A DNA stretch of 64,000 nt from Aquatica leii (Eukaryota; Arthropoda; Insecta; Coleoptera; Lampyridae), in contig CM069432.1 in assembly GCA_035610365.1 (NCBI GenBank), positions 4,154,001-4,218,000 of the forward strand, read 5' to 3'. Position 1 is the stretch's first letter. Every line of letters starts with the position of its first letter. Both the position numbers and the translations under genes were made by a program. The notes beneath the pieces were generated by a model. It saw nothing but the letters and a program-made list of their open reading frames with translations. It was not told the origin of the DNA and made no database searches. Below, in pieces: positions 33,397-44,545 of the stretch.

Positions 33397-35730
33397 ATGC
33401 GATATATGACGTCATTAATACGCTGCACGACTTCATAGGGGCCCTCCAATTCATTGCCTTTGCAGCTTCGGCGACAAACCACGTCTCCTTTGAGGATTGT
33501 ACAACCAGACCATATCGCCAGGTTGAAACCCACCATTTTGCGCCTTGACATATCTGGTCTTCATCCTGTCGCTGACAATTTGTGTGTTTTTACGGACCTC
33601 TTCATGTACGTCGTCTAGCCTCTTGGCCAGCTTGCTGACGTAATATTCTCCAGCGACTTCTTCTTACGGTCTTTGACAAATTTGAAGGTCGCATGGCAAT
33701 CGTATTTCACGACCGAGCATTACACAGGATCGTGTTTGGCTTGTGCTTTTGTGAACGAATGATCGGTATGCTATTAGGAAAAGGTGCAAGTACTGATCCC
33801 AGTCTCTTTGGTGTTCGGACACTACCTTGGCTAAGTACTTACCCATTGTTCGATTCATCCGTTCAACCATGCCATCAGATTGAGGATGGAGAGGCGTTGT
33901 CCTAGTTTTCTTAATTCTCAACAGTCGGCAAACTTCTTGAAACAGTCCAGACTCAAAATTGCGGCCTTGATGGGAGTGTTATTCCAACGGAACTCCAAAC
34001 CGGCAAAAAAACTCTTTTACTAATACGTCTGCGACTGTAGCTGCTACCTGATTGGGTATGGCGTAAGCCTCCGTCCATTTCGTGAAATAATCCATCGCCA
34101 CCAGGATATATTTATTTCCCGAATCGGATTCTGGGAACGGCCCGGCGATGTCAATGGTCACTCTTTTCAAAGGGCTTCTTACGTTGTACTGCTTCATGGG
34201 TGCTTTGCGCTTTCTCGCTGGACCATTTTCTGATGCGCAGACCGTGCACTTACGGCACCATTTCATACGTCCTCTCTGCAGTTAATCCAGTAGAATTGTT
34301 CTCGCACTTTACCCAATGTCTTCTTAATGCCAAAGTGTCTTCCTGATGCCCCATCGTGAAGATGCTTCAATACTTCTGACACCCTGCTCTTTGGCACTAC
34401 CAACTGTAGTCTGTTTTCCGTGCCCTCGACATTTTTTAGAGTTCGCTTAAGAAGACCGTCTTCTACTATCAAGGAGTCACACTGCGCCCAGTACGCTTTG
34501 ATGTTTCTGCCCAAAGCACTCACTTCTTCCCAGGTTGGTCGTCGGCCGCTTTCTTTCCAGTCCAGGAGTACTTTTATTTCAGAATCTTTTTCTTGTTCGC
34601 GACATAACTGCTCAGGTTTCCACTCATCATCAACCATAGCAGTTCTCCGGAGGCATTCGACTTTTTCTTCAAGTCGCGAACAATGGCTGCAGTCCGCTGG
34701 ACATGGTCTTCTAGACAAGGCATCAGCGTTCCGATGACTGCTTTCGGCACGGTGTTCTGTGTCATAGTCATACTCTTGCAGTCTCTCGATCCATCTTCCC
34801 ACTTGTCCTTCCGGGTTACGGAACTGCAGTAGCCATTTTAAAGCGGCGTGATCTGTTCTCAGTAAAAATTTTCGTTCATACAAATACTTGTAGAAATGTT
34901 CGATGGACTTAACGACTGCTAACAGCTCCCTCCTAGTCACGCAATAATTCTATTCTGACCTGGACAAAACCTTGTTAAAATACGCGATAACTTTTTCTTG
35001 TCCATATTGAACCTGCGAAAGGACCGCGCCTATGGCCAGATTGCTTGCGTCGGTATCCAAAACAAATTTTCCATCTTCTCTTGGATAACTCAAAATCGGC
35101 GAAGTGACTAGGGCCGGTTTTAGTTGATTAAAAGAATTTTCGCAGTCTTCATTTTATCTAAATTCTGCTTTTTCTTCCGTTAATTTTGTCAATGGTTTGG
35201 CAAATTTGGTAAATCCGGGTACAAATCTTCTATAATAAGTGCACAACCCAAGGAAACTTCGGACCTGATGTTTGTCGATTGGTCTTGACCATGCTTGCAC
35301 TGCTCGGATTTTGTCTGTGTCAGCCCTTACTCCATCTCTAGATACGACGTGGCCAAGGTATTGGACTTCCTTCTTAAATACGTGGCACTTCTTTGGGTTC
35401 AGTTTGAGGTTAGCCCCACGTAATCGCTGGAACACTTTCTTTAAGTTATTCAAGCGTTCTTCAAACGACCTTCCAACCACGATCACGTCGTCCAGGTAAA
35501 CCAAGCACGTCTTCCAAGACAATCCGCGCAAGATGGTCTCCATCAAACGCTCGAACGTTGCAGGAGCATTACACAGGCCGAAGGGCATTACAGTGAACTG
35601 CCACAAACCAGTTCCAATCGTAAAAGCTGTTTTTTCACAATCCTTAGGTTCTAATTCTACCTGCCAGTATCCACTCTTTCAATCTAACGTAGAAAACCAC
35701 CGGGAGTCTGACAGGGTGTTTAGCGTATCG
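33397..35730 (-). pseudogene. Gypsy pol: reverse transcriptase, RNase H, integrase (copy B)
   Basis: RT (35154-35606 plus a degraded upstream part) has QFTVMPFGLCNAPATFERLM and the catalytic VYLDDVIVVG, then LGHVVSRDGV and FLGLCTYYRRFV. RNase H and the connection domain at 34263-34940 have LRTDHAALKWLLQF and NADALSRRPC. Integrase begins with a zinc-binding HHCC region whose CRKCTVCA pair is at about 34255, followed by the core (VTIDIAGPFPE, MDYFTKWTEAY). 33664-33921 supplies TTPLHPQSDGMVERMNRT with the last acidic residue. Stops or frameshifts fall between each block. Confidence 0.88.
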
Positions 35731-36276
35731 TTAATTCTCCTTGTTGATCCATCTTTCTTCTTTACGAGTACCACTCAATAAGACTCGCACGGCTGCCTTC
35801 TCTGACGAATAAAAAGGAATTTCTTTATTGTCGATCTTCAGGACATCGTTCCTCATATCCAAATGGAACCCATACTTCTTTATCACGTCCATTCCCAGGA
35901 TAACTTCTTCCGTGATGTCGGCTACCACTACTTGATGGTCGAGTACTTTATTTCCTAAACCAATGGTTACTTTGACATGTCCGTGAGTAGGTATTTCTTC
36001 GCCCGCCGCCGTTCGAAGTCGTACTGTTACTGGTGATGTCTTCTCGTTTTTCAATAAGATGTCAGGACGAATGATAGTCTTCGTCGCTCCCGTGTCAACC
36101 AGTAACTTGACGCTTCTTCCATTAATCTTGCCATTGAGATAAATGCTATACAATTGCTCCCTAGGCGATGCCGTATGAATGGTAATCTCCGGGGCATGGT
36201 TCGTTGAGGTCGACTTTTGCCCCATTCGGTCGACCAGTTCTAGTTTTCCGGACGTTCTTCCCCGCAGTTCCAGCAC
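35731..36276 (-). pseudogene. Gypsy aspartic protease (copy B)
   Basis: An open segment of about 180 codons with the retropepsin motif LLVDTGATKTIIR, a flap-like region and the second conserved block VILGMDVIKKYG. It would cleave the Gag-Pol polyprotein. It is cut off from both gag and RT by stops or frameshifts. Confidence 0.85.
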
Positions 36277-37374
36277 GTCAGTTCTCTTCCTCGAGCTACT
36301 CGTTCCCGAAATACCCGTCGCACTATGTCTTCAATGCTTTCTTCTGTGTGCGAGGATACTTCTGCAGCACAACGGAGCTTATGGCTGCCTCGGTGCGACG
36401 CTTGTTTTGCCGCCTCGAACTACAAAGCATGGGTTAATGCGTCATCTAACGTTTTCGGTCGCGCTAACCGGAGAGTCTGCTGCGTTTTGTTGTCTCGGAG
36501 GCCGTCTACAAAGGTTTGAATAGCCAACTGCTCCAAGAAGGTATCTGGTGCTGTAGGATACGCAAGCCGTGTCAATCTGGCGATGTCAGCCTCAAACTCC
36601 TGAAGACTTTCGGCAGCTTTCTGAACCCGACTTTTAATTTGAGCTTGATACACCTGTTGAAGATTTCGTAATTTTCTTGTAAGTGGTCAGGTATAGTTTG
36701 CAAGATTCCAAGCGCTTCTCCGCGTAAAGACACAATTAAAAACGTCGCTTTCTGCTTGTCGCTCCAACCATTAGCTGTAGCTGCAGTTTCAAACTACTTG
36801 TAGTAGGTTGACAATAGAACTTTACCATCAGAATTTGGTGGAACAACTTTAAACTTGTGAGTGGTTTCTTCACGGTGGTCCATTATTAAATCTTCATTCG
36901 TGACGCTTCCTTCGCCGTGTCATTTGGGTCATTCTTTCTTCAAGCAGTTGTATTCTTTCTCTCAATTTTTTTTCTAGCTTGTCTTCTATGGTTCTTGAAT
37001 TTTCTTTTTAACTTCTGTTCTAATTTGTCTTGTACTTCTTCTATTTTATCATTCACAGATTCACAAATTTCTTCTTTTAAATTTAACATATCTGTTTGAG
37101 TTTCCTCTTGAACAATTTTAGTTTGGGTTTCTATGCTCGTTCGTATTTCTTATTTTAAACTTCTAGAATTTTCCAACAATTTTTCTTTTATTTTTCTAGA
37201 ATTTTCTTCCATTTTCTGAGAATTTTCTTCTATTTTCTGCGAATTTTCGTGAAACTTTTCTTCCATTTTTCTATTAATCGATTCTTGATCATTTTTTATT
37301 GATTCAAGAAATTCAAACAGCTTTGCATCCATTTTAACTGCTTGCAAACGCCTCACCGGCATAAATTTAACCAC
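36277..37374 (-). pseudogene. Gypsy gag remnants (copy B)
   Basis: 37150-37374 encodes a lysine/glutamate-rich coiled coil with repeated KIEENSQKMEENS units. 36420-36653 encodes a capsid-like piece with SLQEFEADIARLTRLAYP and FVDGLRDNKTQQTLRLARP, typical of Gypsy gag. A CCHC-like remnant (CWNCG-type) may be read near 36255. The parts lie in different frames. Confidence 0.72.
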
Positions 37375-37520
37375 GAATAATAATTTAAAACAAAATTTAG
37401 TAATACTAAATTTTAATAAAGCCCGACACTCGTTTAACAGCTAAGATTAAATGCTATAAACAAACACGCGAATCCCGAACTAAAGTTTTATTTATTTACA
37501 CGATTTCCACGGGTTTTAAA

Positions 37521-37538
37521 CCGGACACCTGATACCAA
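37521..37538 (-). other. Candidate primer-binding site of copy B
   Basis: On the element strand TTGGTATCAGGTGTCCGG follows two bases after the 5' LTR end TTGTTACA. It begins TGG, as expected for the complement of a tRNA 3' CCA. The tRNA was not identified. Confidence 0.55.
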
Positions 37539-37540
37539 TT

Positions 37541-38008
37541 TGTAACAAATTTTATTATTAACTACTAATTTATTTAAACTACTACAAATATTTTTACTTA
37601 TACTAGAAATATGTACACTTTTAAATTAACCGAACTAATTAAATCCAAGGATATTTAATAAAACACTTACAGTATAATTTATGTATAACGGTATCACTTA
37701 CACGAAGATAAGATAAAGTCCGCGGATAGCTTCACACACTTGTTTACACTAAAATCACGTACAAGGTTATTCTCTGTATATTTATGTACACACACGCGCT
37801 AACGACTTATTTATTTAGACTTGAATAATCTTCTTAACACTGCTGTCTTCGCATTACGGCAATAACTGACCTACGATTTATTTCTTCGGTATTTATACAC
37901 ATTTGGAAATCCTTCTTGAGTGTTCCCTATCTTTCGGTATATCTTCTAGAAGATGGATAACAACTTCGAGAAGACTCTTGAATTTGCAAATAACTTTTCG
38001 AACGTTTC
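37541..38008 (-). repeat. 5' LTR of macrodomain Gypsy copy B
   Basis: About 468 bp, aligning along its length with 761-1208 and 42831-43302. The outer end reads CGTTTC followed by TG instead of CA, so the terminal dinucleotide is altered. Confidence 0.85.
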
Positions 38009-38085
38009 TGTATTTTTGACTAGAAAATTGTGTGTGTGTGAATCGATGAAACTACGATAACTCTCGAACCAAAATTCCTAGTAAC

Positions 38086-38985
38086 TTGCAATTAGGGAGT
38101 TGGTTTTTCATATTCTCTCGGTTCTATCAAAAGATGGCAGAAGTGCAATGCATGCTGGCTCGGGATCGCCGGGTCAAATATATTTGCGATAACTGCGCAA
38201 CGGGGACACTCGCTAACAACGAACTTATTGAAGATTTGAAAAAGCTTATCCTTGGTTTAACAATTAAAATAAACAATCTATAGGATAAAATCTCGAAATC
38301 TGCACACAACATTGAAGAAGCCGAACTAACCGAAGCTATCATTAGTGATATTCAATACCGTAGCAGAGGCGTGCTTCTTTAACGTTAAGGAGACGGATTC
38401 CGAAGAATTAGATAAAAACCAAGCAGTACCGGCCCTAAATAAAATCGGTGGTTTTAATACAGACGGCATAACAATTCTTCGCTGAGGATCAGCTTACCGG
38501 TAAGGATCGTCCCATCAAAGTTATGCTACGCAGTGAACGGGATGCACGTTTTCTTTTGAAAAACAAAATTAAACTTCCTTCATAAGCTCCTTGCTTAATA
38601 AGCAGCCTGAGGATGGCGAAAATGACCTCACTATAAAATACATCAAGGGCGTACCAAAAATTCTTAACAAGCCAAAACACCACAATTAACTTTACTAAAA
38701 ACATTACTTTTTTCTATACTAATATCGCCTCATTACCAGCAAAATACTCGTCCTTGAAACAAGATATTGAACATTTGCAACCAACTATAATCGCTTTAAG
38801 TGAAACGTGGTTAAAACCAATCATTCCAAATACATTATTACAATTTCCTAACTGTACCATTTATAGACACGATCGTCAACACAAAAAATTAGGGAAGGGG
38901 TAGAGATTTACGTCAAAAACAAATATGGAAATATCTCCATTTTTGCGGAAACAAATAACAAATATAATTATTTAATCGACTAATC
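38086..38985 (+). pseudogene. CR1-like LINE remnant: ORF1 tail and endonuclease start
   Basis: The first part (to 38283) reads QCMLARDRRVKYICDNC and LIEDLKKLILGL, like the PHD-type finger and coiled segment of CR1/Daphne-like ORF1 proteins. After frameshifts, 38700-38940 reads FYTNIASLPAKYSSLKQDI, PTIIALSETWLKP and VEIYVKNKYG, the start of an endonuclease domain. It is cut off by the Gypsy remnant that begins at 38989 on the other strand. The family assignment within LINEs is tentative. Confidence 0.62.
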
Positions 38986-38988
38986 AAT

Positions 38989-40018
38989 TTAATCATTTAA
39001 TAAGCTTGTAAAACACTTGTGATCTTTGTTTAATATTGTTACTTCTGAATAGAATGAGACTTTGTAGTGTGTGGTCTTGATGTTGATGTAGTTGTTGTGC
39101 ATAACTGTGCTCTTCCTGAACGTTTTGATCACCTGAAATGGTCCGTCATAGGTTGGCTGAAGTGGCTTTCGTACAGCATCACGACGTATAAAAACATGGG
39201 TTGCTGTATGTAAGTCCTTGAACATAAAAATGGGTTTCGCATGGTGAGCAGTTGTCGGTTCTGGTCTAATCTGTTCGAACTGCTGTTGTAAATAATTCGC
39301 GAACTGTGTAACATCTTGTTGTTTGGATGCTTGAAAAAATTAGTGGGAGATTTTTACCATAAACAAGTTGTGCTGGAGTAGTGTTTAAATCTTCTTTAAG
39401 GGCAGAACGAATTCCAAGTAACACAATAGGTAAAACGTTTGTCCAGGAGTAATTGTTATGGCACTTAAGTGACGTTTTTAACTGTCTGTGAAATCTTTCC
39501 ACTAAGCCATTTGATTGTGGGTGGTACAGTGTAGTCTTAAGGTGCTGTATTCCTGCGATTCGTGTCAGTGAAGCAAATCAAGCTGATTCAAACTGACGAC
39601 CACGGTCTGTTGTTATCCGTAGGAGGATACCGTAGCGAGCTATCCAATGCATACTTAGGTTTGTCGCTACTGTTTCAGCTGTTATGTCTGAGATCGTAGC
39701 TTCAGGCCATCTGGAAAAGCGATCTATACATGTTAGGAAGTAAGAGAAACCTTTTGAATGTAGTAGAGGTCCTACTAAGTCCACGTGTATGCGCGTAAAA
39801 CGTTCATCTGGTAGTTGGAAAGCAGTTATTGGTAAAGAAACATGTCGTGAAACCTTTGCTTTTTGGCAACTTAGGCACTGACGACACCACATCTTGCAAT
39901 CCTTTTTTACTGCTGGGCAAATGTAACGATCAACAATTAATCGACATGCAGCTCTTGCACTAGGATTTGCTAGGTTATGCATAAATTCAAATTTTCTTTT
40001 TCTCAGTTGTAATGGCAC
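38989..40018 (-). pseudogene. CsRn1-like integrase
   Basis: The zinc-binding pair reads [19 protein letters not shown]. The core has [24 protein letters not shown] and [13 protein letters not shown]. 39266-39502 has MERFHRQLKTSLKCH and ALKEDLNTTPAQLVYG with the last acidic residue region. 38989-39225 is the C-terminal chromatin-binding-like tail with HVFIRRDAVRKPLQPTYDGP. Broken into at least three frames. Confidence 0.85.
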
Positions 40019-40273
40019 GAATGGTCTTGCACTATTCGTAGACGTGTCACATACTATGTTGCAACTGTAGTCAGCAAAATGTATCGTTTGAAGCTTCAGG
40101 GAGGATGTCCCCTTGTAATAATTTCTTTAGCTCTTCATCGTCTGATTGGGCTTGAGTTAGCTGTTGATAAGGGACGATGTGGGCTGCGTTGATAGCTTCT
40201 AGGCGAGATAATGTATCAGCAGGAACATTTTCTTTTCCGCTAACATGTCTTATGTATGTTGTGAATTGGCCAA

Positions 40274-41359
40274 TCAGATTAAGGTAGCGGAACTGTCGTG
40301 GTGATGTTTTTTCCGGTTTTTGTTTGAATGCAAAGATGAGTGGTTTATGGTCGGTAAACAGGATGAAATGGCGTCCTCCCGGTCATATGCGCTGTATTTC
40401 TGTTGTGTTTGTGAGAGTTTTTTGGAATAGAACGCAATTGGTTGCCAGTAACTAAAGATAAAGTTGGAAGTATCAACCATTACTGAGCGGATAGCGTCGG
40501 GCGATGGATGAGAAAATTAATCATACCGAGGAAGCATCTAAGTTGTTTGATGGTAGTTGTTTTTTTTTGCATCTTTGATAGCTTGAACTCTATCACTAGG
40601 TGGTTTGCAACCTTCACTATTTACAAAGTATCCCAGAAACTTAATTTCTGGTTGTCCGAAGATGCACTTTGATAGGTTAAGTACTATTCCAAACTTTTCT
40701 AGACGTTGAAAAACCTGTTCTAACTTTTTTAGGTCCTGCTCTTCCAATTCAGAAGCTATTAGAATATCATCTAAATAAGCATAGCAACAATCCAAACCAC
40801 GTAACGCATTGTCTATGAACCGTTGAAATGTTTGGGCTGCGTTTTTTAAGCCGAAGCTCATGAATTGGAACTCGTATAATCCGAATGGTGTTGTAATTGC
40901 AGTTTTTGGTATATTATCGGGGTTGATCGGAATCGGATGGAATGCCTTTACAAGATCTATCGCTGAAAATATTTGCTTGTTGTTTAACAGCTGTGAAAAA
41001 TCCTCGATGTGCGGCACAGGATACTTATCTGGGACGGTCCGTGCATTTAGTTGACGATAGTCTCCACATGGTTTCCACTCTGTACCATTCCTTTTAGGTA
41101 CCAGGTGAAGTGATGATACCAAGCTGCTTTTTGATGGTCGGATTATTCCAAGAGCCAGCAAATGTTCGAATTCTTGTTTTGCAACTCTCAACCGTTCCGG
41201 AGCTAATCTGCGACTGCGATTTGTTACTGGTGGTCCGGGAGTTGTCTCGATGAAATGGACAATATCGTGTTTAACCTGGTGTATTGCATGTTGTGTTGGT
41301 TTAGTTGTATTGGGGAACCGGAGCACTAAGTTATGGTATGCTTCCAAATAAAGGGGCAT
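40274..41359 (-). pseudogene. CsRn1-like reverse transcriptase and RNase H
   Basis: The RT reads [56 protein letters not shown] and catalytic [12 protein letters not shown], then [19 protein letters not shown]. The RNase H part (40274-40480) has IAFYSKKLSQTQQKYSAYDRE. The RT active site YLDD is intact, but frameshifts separate RT, RNase H and integrase. Confidence 0.88.
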
Positions 41360-41399
41360 GTGCTCCTTTAATTTTAAAACCGGTTACACTGTCAATGAG

Positions 41400-41789
41400 T
41401 TACCTGTGACGAGCGTCAATTATGAGTCCGAAAAAACTAATAAAATCTATACCTATTATTAGCTTTTGAACATCAGCTATGATGAACGACCATCTAAAAT
41501 CACGGTTTAATCCTAAGTTTAAATTCAATGTTTTTAGTCCGTAAGTTGCAATCACTGTGCCATTTGCGGCAAATAAATTATCATTTGTTTTCACGGGAGA
41601 GTTTTGAAAGAATCTACGTGGGTACACACTAATTTCCGCACCAGTGTCAATTAAGAATTGTTTTTTTGTAAAACTTTCGGTTACAAACAAACGACCTGTT
41701 GGATGGGGACCATCAGCGCGGGCCGCACTCACTGTTGGTTTTCCTCGTTTTTTTGTTAAATGCACATGGAGGAATCCACTGTCTGGCAG
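41400..41789 (-). pseudogene. CsRn1-like aspartic protease
   Basis: Contains FLIDTGAEISVYPR (retropepsin DTGA motif) and the second block LIIGIDFISFFGLIID. Frameshifted relative to gag. Confidence 0.82.
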
Positions 41790-42312
41790 CATTTCCCTAA
41801 CGGTAATGGTACCAACAATTTTCAAATTTCTTTGCAGATGCTGATCTGTTCTGTGGTCTACTATTGTGGCGGCTTCGTGAAAATGACCTGCCACGTTCGT
41901 GTTTAAGTTCCCCGATTTCTTGGGATAGAAGTGTCATTTGCTTCATTAATGCATTTAGATCACCTCTGAGATTAGCATAATCTTGATTGTCAGGTGGGTT
42001 TGTCTGCACTGGTAGTGTGTAGCTTTGTACTGGTAAGTTCACTGCGGCTACTGCATTGTGCTGTGAGGTTGCATTATGGATCTTATCTGCTAAGTCTGCA
42101 AAATTATTTGGCGTTTGATTCGGTTGAGTAGCCAATAAGACTGGAATTGGAGTTGGTAATCGACTTGTCCATATCGCTTGTAGTAGTGAATCAGGCACTG
42201 TTGTACCAGCTAAATTACGCAAGTGTCGTAAGAATTGAGCTGGCGAGCGATCTCCTATCTCCTTATGTTCCAAGAGTTGCTTTATTCTTGTGTTCTCTGA
42301 GCTTGACCATGG
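41790..42312 (-). pseudogene. CsRn1-like gag, N-terminally truncated
   Basis: Reads QLLEHKEIGDRSPAQFLRHL, LLQAIWTSRLPTPIPVLLAT and FADLADKIHNA, the conserved C-terminal capsid of CsRn1-type gags. It then has an arginine/serine-rich stretch and CWYHYR, the start of a CHCC finger interrupted by a stop. About 130 N-terminal residues of the family are missing. Confidence 0.82.
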
Positions 42313-42830
42313 CAATAGTAAATTTTAATTATCTGTTCGTCACATTTTAACATTGATTGTTTTTCTTTACAGAATAGTACTAGATAACAAATTTATATAT
42401 AGCACGTGAGAAAAACATACATGATCGCTTTTGTTTGGTTACAGAACACGCTTTCAGAAGCTTGCGATAATATAGTGCACATCTTTTCAGTTGTAATGTA
42501 AAAATAGCTTTGTGTTTTATTGACTAGTTAGTAAAGTAACGTGTCATAATTTTAATTATGCCTGTAGGAATTTTTTGTGTGCATCAAAAAAACTACAATT
42601 TAAAATAAAAACACTGCCTTATTTTTTAACACCAATACGCTTTTTTTCCATTTGCTTCTTTAGATATTATTAATTTTTCATTTACTTTAGTAGACTTGTA
42701 GGTGAACATTGAAATCATGATTAGAGTATATTTTGGACTATCTGTTCGACACGTTTTTTTATTAATTATTTTATACATAACAGAATGGTAGTAAATAAGA
42801 TTTTGAATATATTTACACAAAACAAAATAT
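42313..42830. other. No gene recognised
   Basis: AT-rich spacer between the truncated CsRn1-like gag and the solo LTR. No LTR of the CsRn1-like element could be identified here. Confidence 0.35.
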
Positions 42831-43302
42831 TGTTACGAATTTTATTTATTAAAAACTAATTTATTTTTAACGACTAAAAATACGTTTACTTATTCTAGAA
42901 ATATGTACACTTTTAAATTAACCGAACTAATTAAATCTAATAATATTTAATGAAAACACTTACACTAATTTATGTATAACCGTTGTATAACACTATCACT
43001 TTTAAACGAAGATAAGATAACGTCCGTGGATAGCTTCACACTTGTTTACACTAAAAATCACGTACACGATTATTCTCGGTAGGTTTATCCCACACGCGTG
43101 CTAACGACTTATTTATTTCAACTTGATAATCTTCTCAACACTGCTGTATTCGCATTCCAGCAATAACTGACTGTCTCGTCGGTATATATACACATACGGA
43201 AATCCTTCTCGAGCGTTCCCTATTTTTCGGTATATATTCTAGAAGATGGATAACAGCATCTAGAAGGCTCTTGCATTTGCAAATAATTTCTCGAACGTTT
43301 CA
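42831..43302 (-). repeat. Solo LTR of the macrodomain Gypsy family
   Basis: 472 bp with TG...CA ends, aligning with the LTRs at 761-1208 and 37541-38008. It is flanked on both sides by ATAT (42827-42830 and 43303-43306), a 4-bp target duplication. No internal sequence remains, so it arose by LTR-LTR recombination. Confidence 0.88.
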
Positions 43303-44300
43303 ATATTATCGCAATATCACAATAACCCGATAAATGGTTATTTTTAATCTGGATTTGCCCATCACTAGTTTTGACTGAGGTCTCTGAAGATGCGAGCTGC
43401 AATGACTTGCGAAACGTCAGTTTGTTTTGTTTCACGAACGACAATACGACAAAGGCCAAGTTTTACTTCTTGTTTTGGCTCTCAAGAAGAGACTAGGACC
43501 AAGCCTAAGTCTGGGTGTTGTTACGATCATTTTGTTTATATATTCATATCCATATTTTTGATTCATTAGTTACTTTCTAAGCTTTTTCCGTGACGTGAAA
43601 CACTATTTACAAGTTAAACCAACTTTACGTTATACGCATGCTTTAAGATAAAAATGCATTAAGAGGTAGTCATCTTTATATACAAAACGAGAACAGCGAA
43701 TTTTTGGAACCAGTTGCATTTTGCATCCACTAATTTGGGATTTTAAAATTTCAAAGTTCGCTTTACTACTTGCTTTTGATGAAGAATTCCGATAGTAGTT
43801 TTGGTGTCTTCACTCGCATTCGCGGATTTCGAAGGAGTAGTACCCTTAGATAAATCATAACTCTGTAAGGACTGTCTTGGCTACTCTTAGATTTTTTTTA
43901 ATGTGCGTATTGTAATTCACGTATCATTAGGTAACCGTTTCCGGTGGTTTAGTAGCGAAACGGAAGTTGTATGCCCACGCAAGGACTTTAATTGTCATAG
44001 ATAGTAAGCGTGAATCAACCAGTTAATGTTTGGTGGTTTTATTGTTGCTGCTACTACGGGAGGAACCTAAATTCTTGCTACTTGTAGCCTTGGTTAATTT
44101 ACTGCAGATAAATTCAGGAACCCAAGATAAGCTATAAAACTTTTTTAATTTTATTTTTATTGATTTATTTCGTTAAGCACAATTACCTGTATTCTTTCAA
44201 AATTTATGCGTTGATATAGTTGATTAGCGTACGGCATGTGACGGTATAAGCGCTTATATTGAGATTGCTCTGGACCGAAAATTATTATCTAAGCCCTCAC
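43303..44300. other. No gene recognised; may include the start of an LTR
   Basis: No coding homology. Since the LTR-like repeat ends at 44400, part of this region may be the 5' portion of that LTR, for which no second copy remains in the window. Confidence 0.35.
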
Positions 44301-44400
44301 GACTAGAGCTAGTTGGCATGCTTTTGTTGGCTTAGTCGACTTGGGTTTTCTCGCATTGCTACCCAGTCTATGTTTGTTCACGCCAGCGTTAGCAGTAACA
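44301..44400 (+). repeat. LTR 3' part, upstream copy
   Basis: About 92 percent identical to 50156-50255, with shared blocks such as GGCTTAGTCGACTTGGGTTT and CGCCAGCGTTAGCAGTA. Ends TAACA just before the primer-binding site. Confidence 0.78.
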
Positions 44401-44406
44401 AAGAAT

Positions 44407-44423
44407 TGGCACCCAACGTGGGG
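44407..44423 (+). other. Primer-binding site, probably tRNA-Lys
   Basis: TGGCACCCAACGTGGGG, six bases after the LTR. It differs by one base from TGGCGCCCAACGTGGGG, the well-known tRNA-Lys-type primer site. Confidence 0.75.
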
Positions 44424-44545
44424 TAATGTAATTTTTTGTTGATTTCTGTGTTTTTCTTGTGTTGTATTTTTAAACTTATTGCTAATTGCTATTTGGATTT
44501 TATTAAAGAAAGTTTTATATTTTACTCACGATAATTTTACATTAA

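Larger units (their letters stand above)
32305..38008 (-). mobile_element. Ty3/Gypsy LTR retrotransposon with macrodomain, copy B
   Basis: Nearly full-length copy of the same family as 1-1208. In transcription order: 5' LTR 37541-38008, primer-binding site 37521-37538, gag remnants, protease, RT, RNase H, integrase, then macrodomain and CCCH finger, polypurine tract and 3' LTR 32305-32625. The 3' LTR lacks about 140 bp of its outer end, so target duplications cannot be compared. All genes carry frameshifts or stops. Integrase-last gene order places it in Ty3/Gypsy, similar in style to 412/mdg-like insect elements. Confidence 0.9.
38989..42312 (-). mobile_element. CsRn1-like Ty3/Gypsy element, no LTRs found
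   Basis: Gag, protease, RT, RNase H and integrase remnants follow in order on the minus strand. The gag ends in a CHCC-type finger (CWYHYR...), the hallmark of the CsRn1 group, instead of CCHC. The gag N-terminus is missing and no terminal repeats flank the coding part, so it is a truncated copy. Confidence 0.82.
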
